In this document: positions 31,968 to 41,347 of the stretch, piece after piece
Numbering within the stretch: the stretch's first letter is position 1
Layout: every line of letters begins with the position of its first letter
DNA from: Massilia sp. PDC64
GTDB taxonomy: Bacteria; Pseudomonadota; Gammaproteobacteria; Burkholderiales; Burkholderiaceae_D
Assembly (NCBI RefSeq): GCF_900101265.1
Contig: NZ_FMZS01000001.1
Span: 558,001 to 622,000, forward strand
Direction of reading: 5' to 3'
Length of the DNA: 64,000 bases
Position numbers and translations under genes: made by a program
Notes under the pieces: model-generated
Told to the model about the DNA's origin: nothing
The model's database searches: none
What the model saw: only the letters and a program-made list of their open reading frames with translations

Positions 31968-33236
31968 ATGACTGCGAAGCGTATCGTCGTGACCGGCATG
32001 GGCCTGGTGTCGCCGTTGGGATGCGGGGTCGAAGCCGCGTGGACGCGTCTGTTGAAGGGCGAGTCCGGCCTCGTCGGCCTGACCGAGGACATCACGGAAG
32101 GGATTGCGGCCAAGGTCGCGGGCGTCGTGCCCGCGTTGACGGAAGACCGCCCGTGGGGCTTCGATCCCGACCGCGTCGTGGAACCGAAGGACCAGAAGAA
32201 GATGGACCGGTTCAGCATGTTCGCCCTCGCCGCCGCACAGGAAGCCTTGCAGCAGGCCGGCTGGCAACCGGAGACCGACGACGCGCGCGAGCGCACGGCC
32301 ACCATCGTGGCGTCCGGCATCGGCGGCTTCGGCGCCATCGTGGAAGCCGTGCGGACCACGGACGGCCGCGGGCCGCGGCGCCTGTCGCCATTCACCGTGC
32401 CGAGCTTCCTGGCCAATATGGCGGCGGGCCAGATCTCGATCCGCCACGGCCTGCGCGGCCCGCTGGGCGCGCCCGTGACGGCCTGCGCCGCGAGCGCCCA
32501 GGCCATCGGCGATGCCGCGCGCCTGATCCGTGCCGGCGAGGCCGACGTCGCCGTGTGCGGCGGTGCCGAGGCGTGCATCGACAGGGTCAGCTTCGGCGCC
32601 TTCGCCGCCGCACGGACGATGTCCACGAGCTTCAACGACGATCCCACGCAGGCATCCCGTCCGTTCGACGCGGCGCGCGACGGCTTCGTGATGGGTGAAG
32701 GGGCCGGCATCCTCGTCATCGAAGACCTGGAGCATGCGCTGCGGCGCGGCGCCGTGCCGATCGCGGAACTGGTCGGCTATGGCACGAGCGCGGATGCGTA
32801 CCACATGACGTCGCCGCCGGAAGACGGCGACGGCGGCCGGCGCGCGATGGCACTCGCGATCCGGCAGGCGGGCATCGACCCGGCCCTGATCGGCCACCTG
32901 AACGCCCACGCGACGTCCACGCCGGTGGGCGACGCGAGCGAACTGGCCGCCATCAAGACCATCTTCGGCGCGGGCCGCGGTCCCGCCGTCTCGGCCACCA
33001 AGTCCGCGACGGGCCATTTGCTCGGCGCGGCCGGCGGCGTGGAAGCCATCTTCACCGTGCTCGCGCTGCGCGACCAGATGGCGCCGCCCACGCTGAACCT
33101 GGCGCAGCCCGATGCGGCGGCGGAAGGCGTCGACATCGTCGGCGGCGCGGCGCGCAGGATCGAGACGGAGTATGCGATCTCGAACGGATTCGGGTTCGGC
33201 GGGGTCAACGCGAGCCTGTTGTTCCGGCGTCCTTGA
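31968..33236 (+). CDS. fabF: Beta-ketoacyl-ACP synthase II
   Basis: 422 residues, KRIVVTGMGLVSPLGCGVEAAW at the N-terminus. The Cys-His-His triad is C173 (VTACAASAQA), H314 (LNAHATSTPVGD) and H350 (KSATGHLLGAAGGVE). It condenses malonyl-ACP with acyl-ACP. No acyl carrier protein, fabD or fabG is adjacent, so this is probably a second, stand-alone copy rather than the housekeeping one. The start was chosen by the conserved N-terminus. Confidence 0.93.
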   Translation: MTAKRIVVTGMGLVSPLGCGVEAAWTRLLKGESGLVGLTEDITEGIAAKVAGVVPALTEDRPWGFDPDRVVEPKDQKKMDRFSMFALAAAQEALQQAGWQPETDDARERTATIVASGIGGFGAIVEAVRTTDGRGPRRLSPFTVPSFLANMAAGQISIRHGLRGPLGAPVTACAASAQAIGDAARLIRAGEADVAVCGGAEACIDRVSFGAFAAARTMSTSFNDDPTQASRPFDAARDGFVMGEGAGILVIEDLEHALRRGAVPIAELVGYGTSADAYHMTSPPEDGDGGRRAMALAIRQAGIDPALIGHLNAHATSTPVGDASELAAIKTIFGAGRGPAVSATKSATGHLLGAAGGVEAIFTVLALRDQMAPPTLNLAQPDAAAEGVDIVGGAARRIETEYAISNGFGFGGVNASLLFRRP

Positions 33237-33239
33237 ACG

Positions 33240-34091
33240 CTACGCGCGCTTGCGCGCCCGATCCGTCAGCACGAGCGCGATACCGCCCAAAATCGCGACG
33301 ACGGCCACGAACAGCCGCAGCGTGAACGCCTCATCCAGCCACAGCGTCCCGCCGACGGCCGCGATCACGGGCACGGACAACTGCACGCTCGCGGCCTGCA
33401 GGGCGGACAGGCCGCGCAGCGCCGCATACCAGATGACGTAGCCGAGGCCCGACGTGAGCGCGCCGGAGGCGATCGCGAGCAGCACCCCGGCCGCGTCCGC
33501 ATGCGCACGCGCGACGAACGCAAGGCCCAGCGCCAAAGCGAGCGGCGTGGCGCGCAGGAAGTTCGATGCCGTGGCCGCGAGCGGGTCCGGCACGCCGCGT
33601 CCGCGCAGCGAATATGCGCCCCACGCGACGCCGGCGACGGCCATCAGCGCCGCGCCCGTCAAGGGCGGCGCGGCCACGCCGGGCAGCACGAGGACGATGA
33701 AGCCGGCCAGCGCGAGCGCGAGGCCCGCCCAGCCGCGCGGCGCGAACCGTTCGCCGCCCGCGAGGCCCACGGCGAACATCGTCAGCTGCACGGCGCCGAA
33801 CAGGATCAGGGCGCCGGTCCCTGCCGGCAGGGTGAGGTAGGCAAACGAGAAGGCGGCCACGTAGGCGAACAGCATGGCGGCGGCGCGCCAGTCCGGCGTC
33901 GCGGCGGGGCGCGACCGCACGCGCATCGCGAGCATCAGCACGAGCGCGCCGGACGTCACGCGGATGGCGCCGAACGAGGCGGGATCGATGTGCGCGTCGC
34001 GCAGGGCGATGCGGCACAGCAGCGAGTTGGCCGCGAACGCGGCCATCGCAAGCGCGGTGAGCGCGATCGTGGCGGAAGTCGCGCGCGCCAC
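33240..34091 (-). CDS. EamA/DMT-family transporter
   Basis: 283 residues with about ten hydrophobic segments in two repeats (TALAMAAFAANSLLCRIALRDAHIDPASFGAIR and GAALMAVAGVAWGAYSLRGRG). RhaT/EamA-type metabolite exporters share this layout. It ends 3 bases from the convergent fabF stop and starts 8 bases after the stop of the upstream glucokinase-HexR gene, so it may be cotranscribed with it. Substrate unknown. Confidence 0.9.
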   Translation of the reverse strand: MARATSATIALTALAMAAFAANSLLCRIALRDAHIDPASFGAIRVTSGALVLMLAMRVRSRPAATPDWRAAAMLFAYVAAFSFAYLTLPAGTGALILFGAVQLTMFAVGLAGGERFAPRGWAGLALALAGFIVLVLPGVAAPPLTGAALMAVAGVAWGAYSLRGRGVPDPLAATASNFLRATPLALALGLAFVARAHADAAGVLLAIASGALTSGLGYVIWYAALRGLSALQAASVQLSVPVIAAVGGTLWLDEAFTLRLFVAVVAILGGIALVLTDRARKRA

Positions 34092-34099
34092 GCAGCCCG

Positions 34100-35968
34100 T
34101 CAGATGTCGAGGTGGGAGATCAGCAGCCGGCGGCGTTCGCTGTCGCCCTCCGCCGCTTCGCCGGCCGGGCCGAGCGAGATGCCCACGGCCATGATGTCGA
34201 TGAGGAGCAGTTGCAGGATGCGCGAGATCATCGACAGGAACGTCGTGCTGTCCTCGCTGTGGTCGACGGCGAGGCAGACGCTGGCCTTGCGCGCCAGCTG
34301 GGACTTGCTGCTCGTGATGGCGATGACGTCGGCACCCGCGGCGCGCGCCACGTCGACGGCGTCCAGCAGTTCGGGCAGCTGGCCCGTCGTCGAGATGGCG
34401 ACGACCACGTCGCCCGGCCCCAGCAGCTCGGCCGCCAGCGCGAACAGGTGCGAATCGCCGTACGACGACGTCGGGATGCGGAAGCGGAAGAACTTGTGCT
34501 GGCCATCCAGCGCCACCACGCGCGAATTGCCCATCGCGTAGAACTCCACGCGCTTGGCCTTGCGGAGGATGTCGATCGCGCGGTCGATCGAATTCACGTC
34601 CAGCTGGTCGCGGAATTTCAGGATCGCGGACACCGTGTTGTCGATGACCTTCGCCGACAGATCATGGGTGCTGTCCGTCATGCGCACCTGGCTGTGGCGC
34701 ACGGGGATCGTGCCCGTCAGGCTGCCCGCGAATTTCAATTTGAAGTCGGCCAGGCCCGAGAACCCGAGCGAGCGGCAGAAGCGGATCACGGTCGGCTGGC
34801 TGACGTCGGCCAGCTTCGCGATCTCGGCGATCGGCTCGGACAGCACCTTGCGCGGATGCTCGATCACGAGCTGCGCCACGCGCTGCTCGGCCGGCGACAG
34901 TTCCGCCTGCAGGTGCTGCACGCGTTCCATCAGCGTGTTGGCGCCGCTGCGGTTGCGCAGGTGTTCGGACAGGATGCTGGAGACGCCGTACAGCGCGGGC
35001 GTCGGCATCATGATCATGTACGTCGGGATCTGCGCGAGGTAGCTGGAGAAGCGGCCCTTCGCTTCGAAGCGCGTGCGGAACGGCGACGTCTTGAACCACT
35101 CGGCCATGCGCGGCACGATGCCGCCGCCGATGAAGATGCCGCCGAACGCGCCCAGCGTGACGGCCAGGTTCGCGGCCGCGCCGCCCAGCATGCCGGCGAA
35201 GCATTCCAGCACTTCAAGGCACAGCGGATCCTTCTGGTCCAGCGCCGCGGCCATGATGGCAGCGGCGTCGCGCGGCGGCGCCTCGACGCCATTACGGAGC
35301 GCGAGCGCGCGATAAATGATTTCCATGCCGGGGCCGGAGATCAGGCGCTCGTTCGACACGTGCTGCCATTCGCGCCAGGCGTATTGCAGGATCGCGAATT
35401 CGCGCTCGTCGGCCGGGGCGAAGTTGACGTGGCCGCCCTCGCTGCCGAGGGTGACGAAGCCGTCCACGGTCGGAATCACGCCGGAGACGCCCAGGCCCGT
35501 ACCCGGTCCGAGCACGCCGGCCACGGCGTTCGCGATCGGCTTGCCGCCGCCGATCTGCAGCAGGTCTTCCGGCTTGAAGCCCGGCAGCGCCATCGCCAGT
35601 GCCGTGAAGTCGTTCACGATCAGCAGCGTCGTCAGGCCGAGCGTGCGGCGCACCTCTTCCGTCGAGAACTGCCAGTCGCGGTTGGTCATGCGGATGAAGT
35701 CGCCGCTGATCGGGTTCGCGAGCGCGAACGCCGCGTGGCTGATGCGGGTGCCGCCGTTCTGGGCCTGGGTCTGGGCCAGGTAGGCGTTCAGCAGCGGGAC
35801 GATGCCCGGATAGTCGTCGCACAGCAGCACGGCCACGTTGCGCAGCACGCCCGGCGCGATCTCCAGGGCAAAGCGCGCATGGGTCGCGCCGATGTCGGCC
35901 AGCAGGCGGGGACCGTCGGAATACGCGGCGCGGGTGTGCTTCTGTTCGGTGTCGGGCTCAAGCGTCAT
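34100..35968 (-). CDS. glk: Bifunctional glucokinase / RpiR (HexR-like) transcriptional regulator, copy 2
   Basis: 622 residues with the same domain order as the protein at 21625-23487: glucokinase (LLADIGATHARFALEIAPG, LGSEGGHVNFAPADEREFAI), RpiR HTH (LADVSQPTVIRFCRSLGFSGLADFKLKFAGSL) and SIS domain. The DNA-recognition helix segment is identical in the two copies, suggesting they share operators. ATG 35968 (MTLEPDTEQ) was chosen by alignment with copy 1; an in-frame ATG at 36034 exists. No HexR-like site was found directly upstream. Both copies keep the kinase motifs. Confidence 0.94.
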   Translation of the reverse strand: MTLEPDTEQKHTRAAYSDGPRLLADIGATHARFALEIAPGVLRNVAVLLCDDYPGIVPLLNAYLAQTQAQNGGTRISHAAFALANPISGDFIRMTNRDWQFSTEEVRRTLGLTTLLIVNDFTALAMALPGFKPEDLLQIGGGKPIANAVAGVLGPGTGLGVSGVIPTVDGFVTLGSEGGHVNFAPADEREFAILQYAWREWQHVSNERLISGPGMEIIYRALALRNGVEAPPRDAAAIMAAALDQKDPLCLEVLECFAGMLGGAAANLAVTLGAFGGIFIGGGIVPRMAEWFKTSPFRTRFEAKGRFSSYLAQIPTYMIMMPTPALYGVSSILSEHLRNRSGANTLMERVQHLQAELSPAEQRVAQLVIEHPRKVLSEPIAEIAKLADVSQPTVIRFCRSLGFSGLADFKLKFAGSLTGTIPVRHSQVRMTDSTHDLSAKVIDNTVSAILKFRDQLDVNSIDRAIDILRKAKRVEFYAMGNSRVVALDGQHKFFRFRIPTSSYGDSHLFALAAELLGPGDVVVAISTTGQLPELLDAVDVARAAGADVIAITSSKSQLARKASVCLAVDHSEDSTTFLSMISRILQLLLIDIMAVGISLGPAGEAAEGDSERRRLLISHLDI

Positions 35969-36070
35969 GGCAATGCTCTTCTTGCGAAGGTCTCCTCTAT
36001 TGCGCGTAGGATACCATTGATTGAAATGCACCAAAAAGCGATTATGACCCGATTCGGATGGTTACAACGA

Positions 36071-36097
36071 AAAGAGCGGCCCCCGGGACCGCTCTTT
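36071..36097 (-). terminator. Weak terminator of the MHS transporter gene
   Basis: AAAGAGCGG (36071-36079) pairs with CCGCTCTTT (36089-36097), 22 bases beyond the transporter's stop. The T-tract is short and broken. Confidence 0.55.
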
Positions 36098-36118
36098 CCA
36101 GATCGACAACGCCGGTGC

Positions 36119-37459
36119 TTATTGGCCGCGCGCTTCCGCGTCGATCTTCGACAGCGCACCGGTGTCGCGCATGAACCAGCAGACGATCAGGGTGCAGGCG
36201 ATGATGGCCGTCGTGTACCAGTAAAAGCCGCTTTCCAGATCGACCGACTTGAACCACAGCGCCAGGTACTCGGCCGTGCCGCCGAACACGGAGACGGCGA
36301 ACGCATACGGCACGCCGACGCCGGTGGCACGGATCGAGGCCGGGAACAGCTCGGCTTTGACCAGCGCGTTGATCGACGTGTAGCCGGACACGATCATCCA
36401 GGCGCAGGCGATCAGGCCGAACGCTTCCCACGGGCCGCTGGCGTGGCGGATGCCCGTCAACAGCGGCACGGTGAACAGGGTGCCCAGCAGCGCGAAACCG
36501 ATGAGCAGCGGCTTGCGGCCGATGCGGTCCGACAGCGCGCCGTACAGCGGCTGCAGGCACATCGCGAACAGCAGCGACGCGGCCGAGACGGCGGTCGTCT
36601 GCGCATCCGTCAGGCCGACGGACAGGCGCAGGAATTTCTGCATATAGGTCGTGTAGACGTAGAAGGCCAGCGTGCCGCCCATCGTCAGGCCGATCACCAG
36701 CAGCACTTCGCGCGGGTGCTGCATCAGCTGTTTCAGGCCGCCCATCGGCTTGGCTTTTTTACGCGCGGCCTCGAACGACGCCGTCTCCGGCAGGTTGTGA
36801 CGCATGCGCAGGGCCAGCAGCGCGAGGCAGGCACCGGTGAAGAACGGGATGCGCCAGCCCCAGGCACGCAGCTGGTCGGCGTCGAGCAGGAAGTTCTGCA
36901 GCACGAGCAGCAGGATCAGCGCCAGCAGCTGGCCGCCGATCAAGGTCACGTACTGGAAGCTGCTGTAGAAGCCGCGGTGCTTCGAGTCCGCCATCTCCGA
37001 CAGATACGTCGCGCTGGCGCCGTATTCGCCGCCCAGGCTCAGGCCCTGCAGCAGGCGCGCCAGCAGCAGGATGCACGGCGACAGGATGCCGGCCGCGGCG
37101 TAGGTCGGCGCGCAGGCGATCAGGAGGGAGCCGAAGCACATCAGCAGCACGGACGTCATCAGCGCCGTCTTGCGGCCGAGGCGGTCGCCGATGTGGCCGA
37201 ACAGGATGCCGCCGATCGGGCGCACGAAGAAGCCCAGCGCGAAGATGCCCGCCGTGGACATCATCTGCGCGGTCGGGTCCTGCTTGGGGAAGAACGAATT
37301 CGCGAAGTACAGCGCGAACGCCGAGTAGCAATAGAAATCGAACCACTCGACGAGGTTGCCGGCCGAGCCGATGAAGATGGCTTTCAGGCGCGAGCCGGAA
37401 ATGCGTTCGCCCGCGCCGGCCGCCGCCTGGGCGCCGGCCTTGGATGTGATGGTGTTCAT
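36119..37459 (-). CDS. MFS transporter, metabolite:H+ symporter (KgtP/ProP type)
   Basis: 446 residues, 12 membrane segments. The signature start AIFIGSAGNLVEWFDFYCYSAFALYFANSFFP and the loop GILFGHIGDRLGRKTALMTSVLLM are typical of MHS carriers for 2-oxoglutarate, citrate or dicarboxylates. ATG 37459 has AAGAGGAG upstream. Divergent from a DctB-like sensor kinase/response regulator pair (135 bases apart), which probably induces it in response to its substrate. Exact substrate unresolved. Confidence 0.93.
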   Translation of the reverse strand: MNTITSKAGAQAAAGAGERISGSRLKAIFIGSAGNLVEWFDFYCYSAFALYFANSFFPKQDPTAQMMSTAGIFALGFFVRPIGGILFGHIGDRLGRKTALMTSVLLMCFGSLLIACAPTYAAAGILSPCILLLARLLQGLSLGGEYGASATYLSEMADSKHRGFYSSFQYVTLIGGQLLALILLLVLQNFLLDADQLRAWGWRIPFFTGACLALLALRMRHNLPETASFEAARKKAKPMGGLKQLMQHPREVLLVIGLTMGGTLAFYVYTTYMQKFLRLSVGLTDAQTTAVSAASLLFAMCLQPLYGALSDRIGRKPLLIGFALLGTLFTVPLLTGIRHASGPWEAFGLIACAWMIVSGYTSINALVKAELFPASIRATGVGVPYAFAVSVFGGTAEYLALWFKSVDLESGFYWYTTAIIACTLIVCWFMRDTGALSKIDAEARGQ

Positions 37460-37593
37460 GGATGTCTCCTCTTTTGGTATGCCCACTATCCCAGCCATGG
37501 GCCGCGCACACATCCGCAACTTCCGGCGCGCCCTCCTCCGTAAAACTACGGAGGCGGTTTCTTTTGGATCCCGCAACTGCTATCGTTGGCACC

Positions 37594-39702
37594 ATGCCCA
37601 AACTGCTCAACCTCCTCATCGGCGCCGGTGCGCTGGCCGTCATCGCGGCGTCGGGGAACTGGGCCGAGCGCCACGAGCTGCAGACCAAGACGGAAGGCCT
37701 GCGCCAGGCCGCCGCCGCACACGTGCTGGGCCTGCGCGGCCTCGTCGAGAAGCACGACTTCCTGCCCCATGCGGCGGCCCGCCATCCGGACGTGCAGGAC
37801 CTGCTGCGCACCCCGCGCGATGCGGCGCTGCAATCGCGCGTGAACGATTATTTCGCCGACCTGCAGGCGACGACGGGCGCCGCCGCGCTGTTCCTCGTCG
37901 ACCGCGCGGGCCTCACGCTCGCCGCCAGCAACTGGAACCTGCCGTCCAGCTTCGTCGGCCAGTCCTACCGCCAGCGTCCGTATTTCGAGGACGCCGTGCA
38001 GGGCCGGCGCGGCATATTCTATGGCCTCGGCCTCACGACGGGCCAGTCCGGCCTGTTCATCGCGGAACCCGTGCGCGCGAACGGTGCCATCCTCGGTGTC
38101 GTCGTCGTCAAGATCAGCCTGGAGCCATTGCAGGCCGCGTGGATGCGCGGCGCCGACCCGGTCGTGCTGCGCGACAGCCGCGGCATCGTGTTCCTGTCCG
38201 CCGTGCCGGACTGGCTGTTCCACGCGATCCGGCCCGTGTCCGCTGCGGACCTGCGCTGGATCGTCGACCACCGCCAGTACGGCAACCGCGAGCGCTTCTA
38301 CGTGCTGCCCTGGCAGACGGAGACGCGTGGGGCATCCCCCGGCTTCGTCCTGCACACGACCGTGGGCGGACGCCGCCTCGACCTGCTCGCACTGGACACG
38401 CCGCTGCCGGAGCTGGGCTGGACCCTCACCGTGACAACCGACATGAAGGAAGTGGTGCAGGCGCGCCAGCTGGCGCTGATGCTGGCCGCGCTGGCCGTCG
38501 CGCTGCTGCTGCTCGGCGTGCTGTACTGGCGCCTGCGCGAAAAGCGCTTCCGCGAACAGCGCTCGGCCCGCATCGAGTTGGAACGCCGGGTCGAGGAGCG
38601 CACCCGCGACCTGGAGGAAGCGCACGCCTTCCGCAAGGCGATGGAAGACTCCCTCCTCGTGGGCATGCGCGCACGCGACCCGGAGGGCACCATCATCTAC
38701 GTGAACCCGGCCCTGTGCGCGATGGTGGGCTACAGCGCCGAGGAACTGCTGGGGTGCCGCCCGCCGTATCCGTACTGGCATCCGGACGACCATGACAAGC
38801 ATGCGCGCCAGAGCGACGACGCGCTGCAGGGCCGCGCCGCCCCGCACGGCTTCGAATCGCGCATCCGCCACAAGGACGGCCACGACGTGATCACGATGGT
38901 CTACACGGCGCCCCTCGTCGACGCGCAGGGCGTGCACCGGGGCTGGATGAGTTCCGTCGTCGACATCACGGCGCAGAAGCAGGCCGAGGCCCGCCAGCGC
39001 GACCAGGAGGTGCGCCTGCAGCGCAGCGCGCGCCTCGCGAGCGTGGGCGAGATGGCCTCCACGCTCGCGCACGAACTCAATCAACCGCTGATGGCGCTGT
39101 CGAACTTCGCCGTCGCCGCGCGCGCCCTCGCCACGCAGTCGGCGCCCCCGGACATGCTGGCCGGCGCGCTCGACGAGATCGTCGAACAGAGCAAACGCGC
39201 CAGCGAGATCGTCAAGCGGGTGCGCGCGTTCATCAATCCCAAGCGGGGGCATTACGAAAACCTCGCGGTCGACGGCGTCATCGCGCACGCGGCGGACTTG
39301 CTCAAGCCGGAGTTGGAGCAGGCCGGCATCGCCTTGCAACTGTCGCTGGACGCCGGCGACACGCCCGTGCGCGGCGACCGGGTCCTGCTCGAACAGGTGC
39401 TCGTGAACCTGATCCACAACGCGATGCACGCGATGCAGGACCGGCCGCGCGGGCGCATCGACGTCGCCAGCCGGCGCGTCGACACGGGCGTGCGCGTCAC
39501 CGTCACCGACCAGGGCCCCGGCATCCCGCCCGAGCAGCTCGACCAGATCTTCGCGCCCTTCTTCACCACCCGCCCCGACGGCCTGGGACTGGGCCTGAAC
39601 ATCTGCCGCACCATCGTCGAGGCCCACGGCGGTTGCATGACCGTCGAGAATCCCGCCGGCGGCGGTGCCGCCTTTTCCTTCACGCTTCCCATCGCGCCAT
39701 GA
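37594..39702 (+). CDS. Sensor histidine kinase (DctB-like, PAS-containing)
   Basis: 702 residues. Membrane segment at 4-21, a periplasmic double-Cache-type sensor region (FFVDRAGLTLAASNWNLPSSFVGQSYRQRPYF-like), a second membrane segment near 290-313 (LALMLAALAVALLLLGVLYW), a coiled coil, a PAS domain (VGMRARDPEGTIIYVNPALCAMVGYSAEELLG), then HisKA with H493 (ASVGEMASTLAHELNQPL), and an ATPase domain (NLIHNAMHAM, GPGIPPEQLDQIFAPFFTT, GLGLGLNICR). The arrangement fits sensing of a C4-dicarboxylate or keto acid. The stop overlaps the response regulator start (ATGA). Confidence 0.92.
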   Translation: MPKLLNLLIGAGALAVIAASGNWAERHELQTKTEGLRQAAAAHVLGLRGLVEKHDFLPHAAARHPDVQDLLRTPRDAALQSRVNDYFADLQATTGAAALFLVDRAGLTLAASNWNLPSSFVGQSYRQRPYFEDAVQGRRGIFYGLGLTTGQSGLFIAEPVRANGAILGVVVVKISLEPLQAAWMRGADPVVLRDSRGIVFLSAVPDWLFHAIRPVSAADLRWIVDHRQYGNRERFYVLPWQTETRGASPGFVLHTTVGGRRLDLLALDTPLPELGWTLTVTTDMKEVVQARQLALMLAALAVALLLLGVLYWRLREKRFREQRSARIELERRVEERTRDLEEAHAFRKAMEDSLLVGMRARDPEGTIIYVNPALCAMVGYSAEELLGCRPPYPYWHPDDHDKHARQSDDALQGRAAPHGFESRIRHKDGHDVITMVYTAPLVDAQGVHRGWMSSVVDITAQKQAEARQRDQEVRLQRSARLASVGEMASTLAHELNQPLMALSNFAVAARALATQSAPPDMLAGALDEIVEQSKRASEIVKRVRAFINPKRGHYENLAVDGVIAHAADLLKPELEQAGIALQLSLDAGDTPVRGDRVLLEQVLVNLIHNAMHAMQDRPRGRIDVASRRVDTGVRVTVTDQGPGIPPEQLDQIFAPFFTTRPDGLGLGLNICRTIVEAHGGCMTVENPAGGGAAFSFTLPIAP

Positions 39703-40298
39703 AAGACATCCCGCTCACGTTATACGTCGTCGACGACGACGAAGCCCTGCGCCGCTCCCTGCTCCTGCTGCTGTTCTCGCAAGGCCTGGCCGTGCAGGCG
39801 TTCGAATCGGGAGAAGCGTTCCTGGACGCCGTCGACATGCGCCAGCCCGGCTGCGTGATCCTCGACCTGCGCCTCGGCGGCATGAGCGGCCTGGCCGTGT
39901 TCGACCGCCTGCGCGCGGCGCACAGCCCGCTCGTCACCCTGTTCCTGTCCGGCCACGGCGACATCCCCACGGCGCTCGAAGCCGTGCGCCAGGGCGCGTG
40001 GGACTGGGTGGAAAAACCGGACACGCAGCACCTGCTCGACAAGCTGCCGGCCGCCATCGCGGAAGCCCGCTCCCGCGCGCACGCGCTGCGCCTGTGGGCG
40101 GAACTGACGCCGCGCGAGCGGGAAGTCGCGCGGCTCGTGGGGCTCGGCCAGCCGAACAAGGAAATCGCGCGGCTGCTCGTGCCGCCGTGCGGGCCGCGGT
40201 CGGTGGAGACGCACCGCGCGAACATCTTCAGCAAGCTGCAATGCGCGAACGACAATGAACTGGGGCGGTGGCTGGCGGCGCACCCGTGGCTCGGCTAG
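39699..40298 (+). CDS. Response regulator, FixJ/LuxR type
   Basis: 199 residues. Receiver domain with acidic pocket (YVVDDDEAL), phospho-acceptor D56 (VILDLRLGGMSG) and the conserved lysine in WVEKP. The C-terminal LuxR-type HTH reads LTPREREVARLVGLGQPNKEIARLL, then VPPCGPRSVETHRANIFSKL. Against the usual LGISPRTVE(T/V)HR the turn before the recognition helix is about two residues longer. Partner of the upstream kinase; it probably activates the divergent MHS transporter gene. Confidence 0.9.
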   Translation: MKDIPLTLYVVDDDEALRRSLLLLLFSQGLAVQAFESGEAFLDAVDMRQPGCVILDLRLGGMSGLAVFDRLRAAHSPLVTLFLSGHGDIPTALEAVRQGAWDWVEKPDTQHLLDKLPAAIAEARSRAHALRLWAELTPREREVARLVGLGQPNKEIARLLVPPCGPRSVETHRANIFSKLQCANDNELGRWLAAHPWLG

Positions 40299-41296
40299 CG
40301 CTTGCTCAACCCTGTCAGCAACGCCTGGTGAAACCGCGCGGGATCCTGCATCTGCGGCGCGTGTCCCATGTCGTCGAACTCGACGAGTGTCGCATGGGGG
40401 ATCGCCTTCGCCGCGAACTTGCCCAGCGCCGCGTAGTTGCCCAGCTTCGGCCGCAGCTCGGCCGGCGCGGCGTCCTTGCCGATGGCCGTGTTGTCCTTCG
40501 TCCCGATCAGCAGCAGCACGGGCATCTTCAGTAACGGGAATTCGTACACGACGGGCTGCGTGTAGATCATGTCGTACAGCAGGGCCGAGTTCCACGCGAC
40601 GAGCTTCTTGCCGGGCCCGCGGTACATCCCCGCCAGCATCTGCACCCACGGCTCGTACTCGGGCTTCCATTCGTTGACGTAGTACGTCGCCTTTTCATAC
40701 GCGCGGATCCTGTCGGCCGTCGTCTGGAGTTCCCGCTCGTACCACTTGTCGACACCCAGCGACGGCACGCCCAGCGCCTTCCAGTCCTCCAGCCCGATCG
40801 GGTTCGCGAGTACCAGCTGTTCCGTGTCGTCCGGGTACAGCAGGCCGTAGCGCACGGCCAGCATGCCGCCCGTCGAGTGGCCCATCACGGTGGCCTGCCT
40901 GACGCCGATGGATGCCAGCAGCGCATGCGTGTTCGCGGCCAATTGCTGGAAGCTGTATTGATAGTGCTCCGGCTTGCTCGACTTGCAGAAGCCGACCTGG
41001 TCGGGCGCCACGACGCGGTAGCCGGCCTTCGCGAGCGCGTCGATGGACGTCTTCCACGTGGCCGCGCAGAAGTTCTTGCCGTGCAGGAGGACGACGGTGC
41101 GGCCGTTCGGCTGCGCCGGCTTCACGTCCATGTAGGCCATGTGCAGCGGCACGCCCTGCGACGTGAAGCGGTATTGCTGCACCGGGTAGGGATAGTCGAA
41201 GCCTTCCAGCTCGGGGCCGTAGGCGGGTTCGGCGGCGTGGGCTGCGCTCATAATCAGCGCAGCGCACGCGGCCGCGGTCAGACGTGCTCGGGGCAT
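40295..41296 (-). CDS. Alpha/beta hydrolase, exported
   Basis: 333 residues with a signal peptide (LTAAACAALIMSAAHA). The oxyanion segment VVLLHGKNFCAATW and nucleophile elbow GHSTGG are clear, with the catalytic His in DDMGHAPQMQDP. Cleft position and length resemble epoxide hydrolase/haloalkane dehalogenase-fold esterases. It overlaps the convergent response-regulator stop by 4 bases. Substrate unknown. Confidence 0.9.
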   Translation of the reverse strand: MPRARLTAAACAALIMSAAHAAEPAYGPELEGFDYPYPVQQYRFTSQGVPLHMAYMDVKPAQPNGRTVVLLHGKNFCAATWKTSIDALAKAGYRVVAPDQVGFCKSSKPEHYQYSFQQLAANTHALLASIGVRQATVMGHSTGGMLAVRYGLLYPDDTEQLVLANPIGLEDWKALGVPSLGVDKWYERELQTTADRIRAYEKATYYVNEWKPEYEPWVQMLAGMYRGPGKKLVAWNSALLYDMIYTQPVVYEFPLLKMPVLLLIGTKDNTAIGKDAAPAELRPKLGNYAALGKFAAKAIPHATLVEFDDMGHAPQMQDPARFHQALLTGLSKR

Positions 41297-41347
41297 CGGA
41301 TTCTCCTGGTGGATGCGATGCCCCGCAGTCTAGCGGAGATGCGGTTT

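Noticed and set aside
31968..33236. fabF as part of a polyketide or fatty-acid cluster
   Set aside because: No acyl carrier protein, acyltransferase or reductase lies nearby.
34112..37543. A 1143-codon plus-strand open frame over glk copy 2 and the MHS transporter
   Set aside because: Antisense shadow of two clearly recognisable genes.
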